A stretch of DNA of 64,000 bases from Gordonia humi. GTDB lineage: Bacteria > Actinomycetota > Actinomycetes > Mycobacteriales > Mycobacteriaceae. Shown here in pieces: positions 55,541 through 63,885 of this stretch. The notes beneath the pieces were generated by a model. That model saw nothing but the letters and a program-made list of their open reading frames with translations, had not been told where the DNA came from and ran no database searches. The DNA is taken from positions 1,054,001 through 1,118,000 of the forward strand of contig NZ_JACIFP010000001.1 in the NCBI RefSeq assembly GCF_014197435.1, given 5' to 3'. How positions within the stretch are numbered: position 1 is the first letter of the stretch; each line of letters opens with the position of its first letter. The translations under genes and the position numbers were made by a program.

Positions 55541-55548
55541 ATTCCCCA

Positions 55549-55962
55549 ATGACCGTTGCCGTCGCCGCACCCGTCTCTGCTCCGTTCGTCTCCGTTCCGC
55601 TGTCCGTGCAGCCGGGCGAGTTCCGCTCCGTGCTGGCCGCAGGCGGCGTCGCCGTCGACCTGCGCGACGTGGCATCGCACCGCCGATCCGGTGCGCTGTT
55701 CGGCGCGGTGGCCGTCGACTCCGACCAGGCGCTCGATCTACTCAGTCCCGACTCGCCGTGGGCGCTCCGCGGAGCCACCGTCGACGCGCAGTGGGTTCTC
55801 GTCTCCGACGACGGGTACGACGCGGAATGGCTGGCCTGGCACCTGCAGGCGCGCGGGGTGACCGGTGCGCGATTCGTCGTCGGCGGGTATCGCGCGTTGC
55901 GCGCACACGGGGTGACCGGTTCGGTCGGCGACGACGGGGTCCAGTTCTACGATCCGCGCTGA
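55549..55962 (+). CDS. Rhodanese-like protein lacking the active-site Cys
   Basis: A 137-residue rhodanese-fold protein. The start AVDLRDVASHRRSGALFGAV matches the CH2A region, and WVLVSDDGYDAEWLAWHLQARGVTGARFVVGGYRAL matches the active-site region, but the nucleophile Cys is replaced (VLVSDDGY in place of VVYCxxGxR). It is probably not a sulfurtransferase. It has a Thr/Ala-rich 15-residue N-terminus. ATG 55549 with GAGG upstream; the frame is open further up but that region is the leader. A Cys-rich uORF precedes it. Confidence 0.75.
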   Translation: MTVAVAAPVSAPFVSVPLSVQPGEFRSVLAAGGVAVDLRDVASHRRSGALFGAVAVDSDQALDLLSPDSPWALRGATVDAQWVLVSDDGYDAEWLAWHLQARGVTGARFVVGGYRALRAHGVTGSVGDDGVQFYDPR

Positions 55963-55993
55963 GTTCGATTCGCCCCCGACCATCGCCGACACT

Positions 55994-55999
55994 TAACCT
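55994..55999 (+). promoter_or_regulatory. -10 element of lysS, leaderless start
   Basis: TAACCT ends six bases before GTG 56006, so the start point should be at the first base of the codon. Confidence 0.55.
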
Positions 56000-56005
56000 G
56001 TACGG

Positions 56006-57529
56006 GTGAGTGAGCACCAGAGCGCCGAGCAGGCCAGCGAGGAAGATCAGACCCCCGAGCAGCTGCGGATCCGCCGAGAGAAGCGGGAGCGCATCCTCTC
56101 CGAGGGACGTGAGGCGTACCCCGTGGAGCTGGCGCGCACGCATACTCTCGCGGAGATCCGCCTGGCCCACTCGGAACTCGAGGCGGGGGAGGAGACCGGA
56201 ATCGTCGCGGGCGTCGCGGGCCGCGTGATCTTCATCCGGAACAAGGGCAAGCTCTGCTTCGCCACCCTGCAGGAGGGCGACGGAACCCAGTTGCAGGCGA
56301 TGCTGTCCCAGGCCAAGGTCGGTGAGGAGTCGCTCGCCGCCTGGAAGGCCGACGTCGACCTCGGCGACATCGTGTTCGTCCACGGCGAGATCGTCTCCTC
56401 GCGCACCGGCGAACTGTCGGTCATGGCCGATGCGTGGCAGATGGCCTCGAAGTCGTTGCGCCCGTTGCCCGTCGCTCACAAGGAGATGAACGAGGAGTCG
56501 CGCGTCCGCCAGCGGTACGTGGACCTCATCGTCCGTCCGGAGGCCCGCGAGACCGCGCGCACCCGCGTCAAGGCGATGGCCGAACTGCGCAAGTTCCTCA
56601 CCGAGCGCGACTTCCTCGAGATCGAGACGCCGATGCTGCAGACATTGCACGGTGGCGCCGCGGCCCGCCCGTTCGTGACGCACTCGAACGCCTTCGACAT
56701 GGACCTGTACCTGCGCATCGCGCCGGAGCTGTTCCTCAAGCGCGCCGTCGTCGGCGGCATCGAACGGGTCTTCGAGGTGAACCGCAACTTCCGCAACGAG
56801 GGCGCCGACTCCACCCACTCGCCCGAGTTCGCGATGCTCGAGACCTACCAGGCCTACGGCACCTACGACGATGCCGCGGTCATGACCCGCGAACTGGTAC
56901 AGGCCGTGGCCCTCGGCGCCGTCGGCACCCTCACGCCGACGATGCCGGACGGTTCCACCTACGATCTGTCGGGCGAGTGGACGTCCGTCTCGATGTACCC
57001 GTCGTTGTCGGAGGCGCTCGGTCGCGAGATCGTGCCGCTCGAGACGACTGTCGACGAGCTGCTCGCGATCTGCGACGAGGTGGGCCTGGAGATCCCGAAG
57101 GGCAAGGGGTACGGCCACGGCAAGCTCGTCGAAGAGCTGTGGGAGCACACGGTCGGTTCCAAGCTCGACGAGCCGGTGTTCGTCCGCGACTTCCCTGTCG
57201 AGACGTCGCCGCTGGTCCGCGCGCACCGCTCTGTTCCGGGCGTCGTCGAGAAGTGGGATCTCTACGTCCGCGGCTTCGAGCTGGCCACCGGCTACTCCGA
57301 ACTCGTCGATCCGATCATCCAGCGCGAGCGCTTCGTCGACCAGGCTCGTCTGGCCGCGGCGGGCGACGACGAGGCCATGGTCCTCGATGAGGAGTTCCTC
57401 GCCGCGATGGAGCACGCCATGCCGCCCACCGCGGGCACCGGCATGGGCATCGATCGCCTGCTGATGGCGATCACCGGTCTCGGCATCCGCGAGACGGTCC
57501 TCTTCCCGCTGGTGAAGCCGATCCAGTAG
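56006..57529 (+). CDS. lysS: Lysyl-tRNA synthetase, class II
   Basis: Charges tRNA-Lys. It is 507 residues: OB-fold anticodon-binding domain (about 60-165) and class II catalytic domain with motif 1, motif 2 [20 protein letters not shown] and motif 3 [18 protein letters not shown] 56006 comes six bases after TAACCT, so a leaderless mRNA is likely, which also explains the missing ribosome site. Rv3598c-like; lsr2 does not follow within this window. Confidence 0.96.
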   Translation: MSEHQSAEQASEEDQTPEQLRIRREKRERILSEGREAYPVELARTHTLAEIRLAHSELEAGEETGIVAGVAGRVIFIRNKGKLCFATLQEGDGTQLQAMLSQAKVGEESLAAWKADVDLGDIVFVHGEIVSSRTGELSVMADAWQMASKSLRPLPVAHKEMNEESRVRQRYVDLIVRPEARETARTRVKAMAELRKFLTERDFLEIETPMLQTLHGGAAARPFVTHSNAFDMDLYLRIAPELFLKRAVVGGIERVFEVNRNFRNEGADSTHSPEFAMLETYQAYGTYDDAAVMTRELVQAVALGAVGTLTPTMPDGSTYDLSGEWTSVSMYPSLSEALGREIVPLETTVDELLAICDEVGLEIPKGKGYGHGKLVEELWEHTVGSKLDEPVFVRDFPVETSPLVRAHRSVPGVVEKWDLYVRGFELATGYSELVDPIIQRERFVDQARLAAAGDDEAMVLDEEFLAAMEHAMPPTAGTGMGIDRLLMAITGLGIRETVLFPLVKPIQ

Positions 57530-57563
57530 AACCTGGTTCTCTCGATACGGCAGTGGGAGGCCT

Positions 57564-57959
57564 CTACTCGTACGTGTCGTACGACGTCCACGGCTCATAC
57601 GAGACGACGCTGCCGTCGGGGGCGTCGATCTCGAGAGCGTCGGGGCGGACGTGGTACTGGTAACCGTTGTTGGCGGCGTGATATCCGCTGCTCGCGTAGC
57701 GGGCGGTCGGGATCACGAGCGTCTGCCCGGTGGTCTTGGCCTCACCCATGTACGTGTAGTCGATCGACCCCGGCTCGTTCTGGCAGATCAGGACCTTCGA
57801 CTTCGCTGACTCCGCCTTCACGAACGCTTTGCGTTCGCAGGAGGGGCCGCCGGGGAAGTCGTCGCCGTAGGCGGACGCCTGGCCGACGCCCATCACCGAG
57901 CCTGCGGCGATCAGGGCGGTGGCGGCGGCCAGTCCGGCGGTGCGGATTCGGTTCGTCAT
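57564..57959 (-). CDS. Small secreted protein, downstream tandem paralogue
   Basis: A 131-residue precursor: Sec signal 1-30 (RIRTAGLAAATALIAAGSVM, cleavage near ASAYG), mature part about 100 residues. It shares with the protein at 58071 the pattern P-x-C, xAESAxSxVxIC, Y-x-G-x-AKTTG, a GYHAANNGYQYHV segment and a C-terminal APDGSVVSYEPWT motif. Two Cys (GPSCERK and VLICQNE) are conserved and may pair. GAGGAG precedes ATG 57959. No known family. Confidence 0.85.
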   Translation of the reverse strand: MTNRIRTAGLAAATALIAAGSVMGVGQASAYGDDFPGGPSCERKAFVKAESAKSKVLICQNEPGSIDYTYMGEAKTTGQTLVIPTARYASSGYHAANNGYQYHVRPDALEIDAPDGSVVSYEPWTSYDTYE

Positions 57960-58018
57960 ATGTCTCTCCTCGTCTCGCGATGTGTCGTGCTTCGTGTGAT
58001 TCCATCGTGCAGGCGACC

Positions 58019-58056
58019 GACTCGCGGTGTCATTCGTTCGAACCACACCGCGAGTC
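58019..58056 (-). terminator. Hairpin between the tandem secreted paralogues
   Basis: GACTCGCGGTGT (58019-58030) pairs with ACACCGCGAGTC (58045-58056), 12 bp and a 14-base loop, 14 bases beyond the stop of the upstream gene, so the two copies are probably transcribed separately or with attenuation. Confidence 0.65.
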
Positions 58057-58070
58057 CCGCCGGATGGACG

Positions 58071-58460
58071 TCACCGCTGGTAGTAGTACGTCCACGGCTC
58101 ATACGACACCGTCGACCCGTCGGGCGCCAGAATCAGGAGATTGTCGCGCAGCACGTGGTAGCTGTATCCGTTGTTGTCGGCGTGGAAGCCCGCGTTGTCG
58201 CGGTAGGCGCCGCGGATGTCGATCCAGTTCCCGGTGGTCTTGGCCTTACCGCTGTACTCCCATCCGGTCGGGCCCTGAACCGGGCAGATGACGACCTGGG
58301 AGATCGCGGACTCGGCCATCACCTCGGCCGGGCCGTTGCAGTACGGCCCGTTCGGGAATCCGTCGGCGGCCGCGGCGCCGGTACCGGCGAGCGTTGCGCC
58401 GACCAGTCCGGCGGCGGCGACGCCGACGGCGGCGATTCGGGTGGCGTGGTGCTTGTGCAT
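58071..58460 (-). CDS. Small secreted protein, upstream tandem paralogue
   Basis: A 129-residue precursor: signal peptide ending near AAAADG at about 32 (HATRIAAVGVAAAGLVGATL), then about 97 residues with YCNGPAEV...VVICPVQ Cys pair, SGKAKTTGNW, GFHADNNGYSYHV and APDGSTVSYEPWTYYYQR. It is a duplicate of the gene at 57564, clearly diverged. ATG 58460 is chosen, GTG 58469 is in frame three codons up. Function unknown. Confidence 0.85.
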   Translation of the reverse strand: MHKHHATRIAAVGVAAAGLVGATLAGTGAAAADGFPNGPYCNGPAEVMAESAISQVVICPVQGPTGWEYSGKAKTTGNWIDIRGAYRDNAGFHADNNGYSYHVLRDNLLILAPDGSTVSYEPWTYYYQR

Positions 58461-58572
58461 GTCGAACACGTCCTCTCGTTCCTCGGGCGGCCGTCTTCCT
58501 CGGCCGCTACTCGATACGTCGGAGAGTGGTGGTCGTCACGTTAGGTACGTGTCGTTCAAACGGACGACGGTG

Positions 58573-59439
58573 CTAGGGGATCAGGCGCACTCGACGCGCG
58601 TTGACGACGGCCTCGAACCGGCTGGTCGCATCGAGTTTCGTCAACAGCGATTTCACGTGATCCTTCACCGTGTACAGGCCGATGCCGAGACTCTCGGCGA
58701 TCGCTCTGTTCGTCATTCCGGCGCCGAGGAGGCCGAGGACGTCCTGTTCGCGTGCGGTCAGCATGACCGACAGATCGTCATCGGGGGCTTCGACGGCCAG
58801 GTCGGCGGCGATCTCCAGCATCCGCGCGCGGACCGACACGTCGTCGACGGAGTCGGCGAGTGCCCGCAGCTGTGTGTACGAGTCGGCCACGCGGGTCCGC
58901 CAGGCCGCCAGATCGCGCTCCTCGTCGTCGGTGCGCAGCGTGGTCAGGACATCGGCGACGGCGAGCTGCTGCTCCACGCTCCGCGCTTCGTCCACCACCG
59001 CGTCGAGGGAGGCGTCGAGTTGTCCCTGAGCGGTGCGACGGGCCGCATATAGAACGCCGATCTGCTTGCGGCCCACGATGATCGGCGCGGCGACGATCGC
59101 GCGGAGCGACTCGGCGCGGATGATCTCGTCGTAGGTGTGGGTGATCAGCGGCGAACTGACGTAGTCGCCGATCGCTTCGGGGCGGGCCCGACCGACGACG
59201 CGTCCGCCGAGACCGTGGCCGGGGTTGAGGTTCGCGCCACGCAGCGGGCCGCGCACGTCGCCGTCGAAGGAGAACAGTTCGATCCGCGGGGCGTCGCCGG
59301 GCAGCACGCGGCCGGCGAACGCCAGACTCGCGCCGGTCCGTTGCCGCAGCCTCGCCAACGGTCCGCGCAGGCGGCGCGCGAGCTCGTCGGCGGGCGCACC
59401 CCTCTTCGGAGGGTTGTCGGTGTTCGCGGTCACATCCAT
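58573..59439 (-). CDS. GAF-LuxR transcriptional regulator
   Basis: A 288-residue regulator. The N-terminal 20-165 is a GAF-like sensor (GHGLGGRVVGRARPEAIGDY, then IVAAPIIVGRKQIGVLYAAR), a helical linker to 215, and a C-terminal LuxR HTH (LTAREQDVLGLLGAG, NRAIAESLGIGLYTVKDHVKSLL). ATG 59439. It diverges from the acyl-CoA synthetase gene with 41 bases between starts, so it probably controls it in response to an aromatic or acyl ligand. Confidence 0.9.
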   Translation of the reverse strand: MDVTANTDNPPKRGAPADELARRLRGPLARLRQRTGASLAFAGRVLPGDAPRIELFSFDGDVRGPLRGANLNPGHGLGGRVVGRARPEAIGDYVSSPLITHTYDEIIRAESLRAIVAAPIIVGRKQIGVLYAARRTAQGQLDASLDAVVDEARSVEQQLAVADVLTTLRTDDEERDLAAWRTRVADSYTQLRALADSVDDVSVRARMLEIAADLAVEAPDDDLSVMLTAREQDVLGLLGAGMTNRAIAESLGIGLYTVKDHVKSLLTKLDATSRFEAVVNARRVRLIP

Positions 59440-59480
59440 GATTGTGTCATCACGTATGCCGAGAGTGGAACAGGACCGAT

Positions 59481-61058
59481 ATGAACGACGCAGCGCGCAG
59501 TGACGCCGAACGCCAGGTGGCCGACTGGTTGGAGGTGTACGGGGCATCCGACGCCGGCGTGGCGAACCTGCTGTGCGACCGCCACGACGCCGACGCGGTG
59601 GCCTTCACGCTGGTGGAGCCCGACCTGTCGTCGACGGGCCTCACCTACGGCGAACTGGCCGACGAGTCGCGGCGTATGGCGACCGTCCTCGCCGCGAAGG
59701 GAGTCCGGCGCGGCGATCGTGTTCCGGTGCTGCTCGGCAAGCGGCGCGCACTGGTCGTCACCCTGGTCGCGCTGTGGCGGCTCGGCGCGGTGCACGTCCC
59801 GTTGTTCACGGCGTTCGCGACCGGCGCGATCGCGCTCCGGGTGGAGGGCTCGGGGGCGTCGATCGTCGTCACCGACGCGTCACAGCGCGACAAGGTCGAT
59901 CCGATCGAAGTCGTGACCGTGCTCGACGTCGACGACCTTGTCGCCGAATCCGCCGACGCGCGGCCGCTGGCCGTCGACGTCGCGGTCGGTGGCGACGCGA
60001 CGTTCGTACAGCTCTATACGAGCGGGACCACGGGCAAGCCGAAAGGCGTCCCGGTTCCGGTGCGTGCGCTCGCATCATTCCAGGCCTATCAGCACTATTC
60101 GCTCGACGTCACCGCCGACGACGTGTTCTGGAACGCTGCAGATCCGGGCTGGGCGTACGGCCTCTACTACGCGATCATCGCTCCCCTGGTCGGCGGACGG
60201 ACCAGCCTGCTGCTGAACTCCGGTTTCACCCCGGACTCGACGGTCGCGGTGCTCACGCAGTTCGGAGTGACCAATTTCGCGGGTGCACCGACCATCTATC
60301 GCGCGTTGCGTGCCGGCGCGGACATGTCGGGTGTGAGTCTGCGCCGCGCGTCGTCGGCGGGGGAGCCGCTGACCCCGGACATCGTCGATTTCGGTCGCGA
60401 GCACCTGGGCTGCGAGGTCCGCGACCACTACGGACAGACCGAGCTGGGCATGGTGATCGGCAACCACTGGAACGCCGACGTCGCCATGCCGCTGCGAGCC
60501 GGATCGATGGGGCAGGCGATGCCCGGATACGTCGCCGGAATCGTCGACGGTCAGATCGCGATCAGCGTCGCCGACAGTCCGGCGCTCTGGTTCACCGGTT
60601 ACGACGGTGCGCCCGAGAAGACCGCCGAACGGTTCACCGACGACGGCGCCTGGTACCTGACCGCCGACACCGGCAGGGTCGACGACGACGGCTACTTCTC
60701 GTTCACCGCGCGCGACGACGACGTGATCCTCGCCGCGGGATACCGCATCGGCCCGTTCGACGTGGAGAGCGTCCTGGTGACGCATGCGTCCGTGGCCGAG
60801 GTCGCTGTCGTCGGCCGGCCCGATCCCGAGGGCATCCGCGGTGAAGTCGTGGAGGCGTTCGTGGTGTTGAACGCCGACTTCACGGGCTCGGCGGAACTCG
60901 AGAAGGAACTGCAGACTCTGGTGCGTGACGAGTACTCCAAGCACGCGTACCCGCGGACCGTTCACTTCGTCGAGGCGCTGCCGAAGACGCCCAGCGGCAA
61001 AGTGCAGCGGTTCATCCTGCGACGAGAGGGCCGCGCCGCTCCTACAACTCCCGCTTGA
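59481..61058 (+). CDS. AMP-forming acyl-CoA synthetase (acetate/medium-chain-like)
   Basis: A 525-residue ANL-family ligase. The P-loop-like A3 motif YTSGTTGKPKGVPVP is at about 178-192; DHYGQTELGMVIGNH A5; WYLTADTGRVDDDGYF A7; ARDDDVILAAGYRIGPFDVES A8; and the C-terminal catalytic Lys in TPSGKVQRFIL. Closest to acetyl/propionyl- and medium-chain acyl-CoA synthetases. ATG 59481 is preferred. Divergent from the GAF-LuxR regulator. Its end overlaps fadD3 by 17 bases. Substrate not determined. Confidence 0.88.
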   Translation: MNDAARSDAERQVADWLEVYGASDAGVANLLCDRHDADAVAFTLVEPDLSSTGLTYGELADESRRMATVLAAKGVRRGDRVPVLLGKRRALVVTLVALWRLGAVHVPLFTAFATGAIALRVEGSGASIVVTDASQRDKVDPIEVVTVLDVDDLVAESADARPLAVDVAVGGDATFVQLYTSGTTGKPKGVPVPVRALASFQAYQHYSLDVTADDVFWNAADPGWAYGLYYAIIAPLVGGRTSLLLNSGFTPDSTVAVLTQFGVTNFAGAPTIYRALRAGADMSGVSLRRASSAGEPLTPDIVDFGREHLGCEVRDHYGQTELGMVIGNHWNADVAMPLRAGSMGQAMPGYVAGIVDGQIAISVADSPALWFTGYDGAPEKTAERFTDDGAWYLTADTGRVDDDGYFSFTARDDDVILAAGYRIGPFDVESVLVTHASVAEVAVVGRPDPEGIRGEVVEAFVVLNADFTGSAELEKELQTLVRDEYSKHAYPRTVHFVEALPKTPSGKVQRFILRREGRAAPTTPA

Positions 61059-62580
61059 GCACCTTCCCCGCCGCGTTGCGCGGCAGCGACTCCACGAACT
61101 CGACCGATCGCGGCACCTTGAAGTTCGCGAGGTGCTCGCGGGCATGGGCGAGCACCTCGTCGACGGTGACCGTCGTACCGGGTGCGACGGTGACGAAGGC
61201 CTTGCCGACCTCGCCCATCCGCTCGTCGGGCACGCCGATCACGGCGACCTCGGTGACGCCGTCGATCCGGGCGAGCACCTGCTCCACCTCGGCCGGGTAG
61301 ACGTTGAATCCGCCGCAGATGTACATGTCCTTGAGGCGGTCGGTGATCGTCAGATTCCCGCGGTCGTCGAGGACTCCGACATCGCCGGTGTGCAGCCATC
61401 CGCCGGCGTCGATCGTCTCGGCGGTGGCCTCCGGATCGTCGAGATAGCCGCGCATCACCATCGCGCCGCGGGCGAGGACCTCGCCCTGTTCGGACAGACG
61501 GACCTCCATGCCCTCGTACGCGCGCCCGCACGTGGTCGCGACGGTGACATCGTCGTCGCCCGCGCGGCAGGTGGTGATGAAACCGCTGGTCTCGGTCTGC
61601 CCGTAGGCGGTCAGCACGGTGTCGACGCCCAGGTCCGACTGGATGCGTTCGATCAGCACGACGGGCACGATGGTCGCGCCGGTCACCACCAGGCGCAGGC
61701 TCGACAGGTCGTGCGCGCCGCGGTCCGGGGCGTCGAGCACGGTCTGGAAGATCGTCGGCGCACCGGGGAACACGGTGACCCGATGCCGCTCGATCAGCCG
61801 CATGGCCGCCGACGGCGAGTAGACGGCCAGCGGAATCATGGTGGCCCCGGACAACAGTGCGGGCAGGATCCCGGCCTTGTAGCCGAACGTGTGGAAGTAC
61901 GGGTTCACCATCAAGTAGGTGTCGTCGTCGGACAGCTGGCCGTTCGACGCCCACGCGTGCGCGCCGGCCAGGGTGTGGCGGTGTTCGGCGAGGACGCCTT
62001 TCGGAGCGCCGGTGGTCCCCGAGGTGAACAGGATGTCCGACAGGTCGTCCTCGGCGACGGCGTCCGCGCGCGTCCGCGCGTCCTCGACCGCGGCGTCCGG
62101 CACGTCGACGAACGCGTCCCAGGCGACGGCGCCCGGTGCGTCGACGGGTTCGTCCAATCCGATCCCCACCACGGTTCGTCCCTGCGCGATCGGCGACGCC
62201 GTCACCTCGGCCAGCCGATCGATCCCGGCGAACGACCCCGACGCCACCACGACCTTCGCGTCCGACCGCGCGATGATGTCCGAGGCCTCACTCACCGTGT
62301 ACCGGGTGTTGAGCGGAACCAAGACCGCTCCGGCGCAGTGCGTGCCGAGTACGGCGACCGGCCAGTGATGACTGTTCGGCGCCCACACCGCGACGCGGTC
62401 GCCGTGCTCCACACCCGCCTCGATCAGTCCCGCGGCGAACCGTCCGGCGCGATCGGCCAACTCTCGCCAGGTGAGTCGGACCGGTTCGCCCCACTGCTCA
62501 TCGATCACCGCGACGCGATCGGGCCAGAGGATCGCGGCGCGATGCAGTGCGGCCGGCGTGGTCGTCGGTGTCGGAGGCAT
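61042..62580 (-). CDS. fadD3: Acyl-CoA ligase FadD3 (HIP-CoA ligase)
   Basis: A 512-residue ANL ligase. LFTSGTTGAPKGVLAEHR is motif A3, TAYGQTETSGF A5, WLHTGDVGVLDDRGNL A7, DRLKDMYICGGFNVYPAEVE A8, and NAAGKVLKREL the C-terminal Lys. Location across a KstR2 palindrome from fadE30 and ipdF identifies it as FadD3, which activates the steroid C/D-ring remnant HIP (3aα-H-4α(3'-propanoate)-7aβ-methylhexahydro-1,5-indanedione). ATG 62580; TTG 62586 is in frame. TAGGTT six bases before it suggests a leaderless mRNA. Confidence 0.87.
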   Translation of the reverse strand: MPPTPTTTPAALHRAAILWPDRVAVIDEQWGEPVRLTWRELADRAGRFAAGLIEAGVEHGDRVAVWAPNSHHWPVAVLGTHCAGAVLVPLNTRYTVSEASDIIARSDAKVVVASGSFAGIDRLAEVTASPIAQGRTVVGIGLDEPVDAPGAVAWDAFVDVPDAAVEDARTRADAVAEDDLSDILFTSGTTGAPKGVLAEHRHTLAGAHAWASNGQLSDDDTYLMVNPYFHTFGYKAGILPALLSGATMIPLAVYSPSAAMRLIERHRVTVFPGAPTIFQTVLDAPDRGAHDLSSLRLVVTGATIVPVVLIERIQSDLGVDTVLTAYGQTETSGFITTCRAGDDDVTVATTCGRAYEGMEVRLSEQGEVLARGAMVMRGYLDDPEATAETIDAGGWLHTGDVGVLDDRGNLTITDRLKDMYICGGFNVYPAEVEQVLARIDGVTEVAVIGVPDERMGEVGKAFVTVAPGTTVTVDEVLAHAREHLANFKVPRSVEFVESLPRNAAGKVLKREL

Positions 62581-62586
62581 GATCAA

Positions 62587-62610
62587 AACCTAGCAAATGC
62601 TTGCTAGGTT
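62587..62610. promoter_or_regulatory. KstR2-type operator
   Basis: AACCTAGCAA (62587-62596), ATGC, TTGCTAGGTT (62601-62610), perfect 10-bp arms. Its core 62592-62605 reads AGCAAATGCTTGCT, one change from the KstR2 consensus AnCAAGnnCTTGnT. It covers both divergent promoters (TAAGCT 62610-62615 for fadE30, TAGGTT on the minus strand for fadD3), so repression of both, relieved by HIP-CoA, is expected. Confidence 0.85.
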
Positions 62611-62622
62611 AAGCTAGACCGC

Positions 62623-63885
62623 ATGACGACGATCAATCTCGCCGATCGGGGCGTCGACCTCGGTGAATGGGCGGCCCGCACACCGAATGCCGATGCGGTC
62701 TTCGAACAGGCCGTACGGGATTGGCTCACCGCCAACCTCATCGGCGACTTCGCGAATCTGCGCGGTCGCGGAGGCCCGGGAAGCGAGCACGAGTTCTTCG
62801 CCGAGCGTCTCGAATGGGATCGGCACCTGGCCGCGGCCGGATGGACGTGCCTCGGCTGGCCCGTCGAACACGGTGGTCGCGGCGCCACGATCGCGCAGCG
62901 CATCATCTTCCATCGCGAGTATGCCCGGGCAGGCGCGCCCGCACGGGTGAATCACCTCGGCGAGGAACTCCTCGGGCCGACGCTCATCGAGTACGGGACC
63001 CCCGAGCAGCAGAAACGGTTCCTCCCACACATCGTCGACGTCACCGAACTCTGGGCGCAGGGCTATTCCGAACCCGGCGCGGGCAGCGATCTCGCCGGTG
63101 TGGCGACCTCGGCCGCACTCGACGGCGACCACTGGGTGATCAACGGCCAGAAGATCTGGACCTCGCTCGCCCACCTGTCGCAATGGTGCTTCGTCATCGC
63201 TCGGACTGAGAAGCAGTCCGCGCGGCATCAGGGCCTCAGCTTCCTCCTCGTTCCACTCGACGCCGACGGCGTCACCATCCGACCCATCCAGCAGATCACC
63301 GGGACCAGCGAGTTCAACGAGGTCTTCTTCGACGATGCGAGGACCGACGCCGACCTGATCGTCGGTGCGCCCGGCGACGGATGGAAGGTCGCGATGGGTC
63401 TCCTCCAATTCGAGCGGGGAGTCTCCACACTCGGCCAACAGGTCGGCTTCCGGCGTGAGCTCGACGACCTGATCGCACTCGCCACGACCAACGGCACCGT
63501 CGACGATCCGGAGATCGCATCGCGGCTGCGGCGCGCCAAGGTCGGCCTCTCCGTCATGGAGGCGAACGCGCGCCGCACACTCGCGGGCGACATCGTCTCC
63601 GAAGCGGGCGCCGCCTCGGTGACGAAACTCCTGTGGGCCAACTGGCATCGCGATCTCGGTGAACTGGCCGCCGCCGTCGCGGGTGCGCCGATGCTGATCG
63701 GCCCGGCGGCCACCACGGAGGGTCGCGCCAACGACATCGCCGACCCCGAACACGTCGAACTCGACGAATGGCAGCGACTGCTCCTGTTCACCCGCGCCGA
63801 CACGATCTACGGCGGCTCCAACGAAGTCCAACGCAACATCATCGCCGAGCGCGTGCTCGGCCTTCCCCGAGAGGCACGGCAGTGA
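62623..63885 (+). CDS. fadE30: Acyl-CoA dehydrogenase FadE30
   Basis: A 420-residue flavin acyl-CoA dehydrogenase. FAD/substrate motifs: QGYSEPGAGSDLAG (about 146-159), WVINGQKIWTSLAHLSQWC (catalytic loop Trp/Thr), and the C-terminal TIYGGSNEVQRNIIAERVLGLP. Identified as FadE30, which dehydrogenates the HIP-CoA intermediate in cholesterol C/D-ring breakdown, from its divergent place next to fadD3 and from the KstR2 site. TAAGCT lies seven bases before ATG 62623, so it is probably leaderless. Confidence 0.87.
   Translation: MTTINLADRGVDLGEWAARTPNADAVFEQAVRDWLTANLIGDFANLRGRGGPGSEHEFFAERLEWDRHLAAAGWTCLGWPVEHGGRGATIAQRIIFHREYARAGAPARVNHLGEELLGPTLIEYGTPEQQKRFLPHIVDVTELWAQGYSEPGAGSDLAGVATSAALDGDHWVINGQKIWTSLAHLSQWCFVIARTEKQSARHQGLSFLLVPLDADGVTIRPIQQITGTSEFNEVFFDDARTDADLIVGAPGDGWKVAMGLLQFERGVSTLGQQVGFRRELDDLIALATTNGTVDDPEIASRLRRAKVGLSVMEANARRTLAGDIVSEAGAASVTKLLWANWHRDLGELAAAVAGAPMLIGPAATTEGRANDIADPEHVELDEWQRLLLFTRADTIYGGSNEVQRNIIAERVLGLPREARQ

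Noticed and set aside
55375..55548. A 58-residue N-terminal extension of the rhodanese-like protein
   Set aside because: The frame is open, but ATG 55549 has GAGG at eight bases and the family domain starts after it; the upstream part reads as leader.
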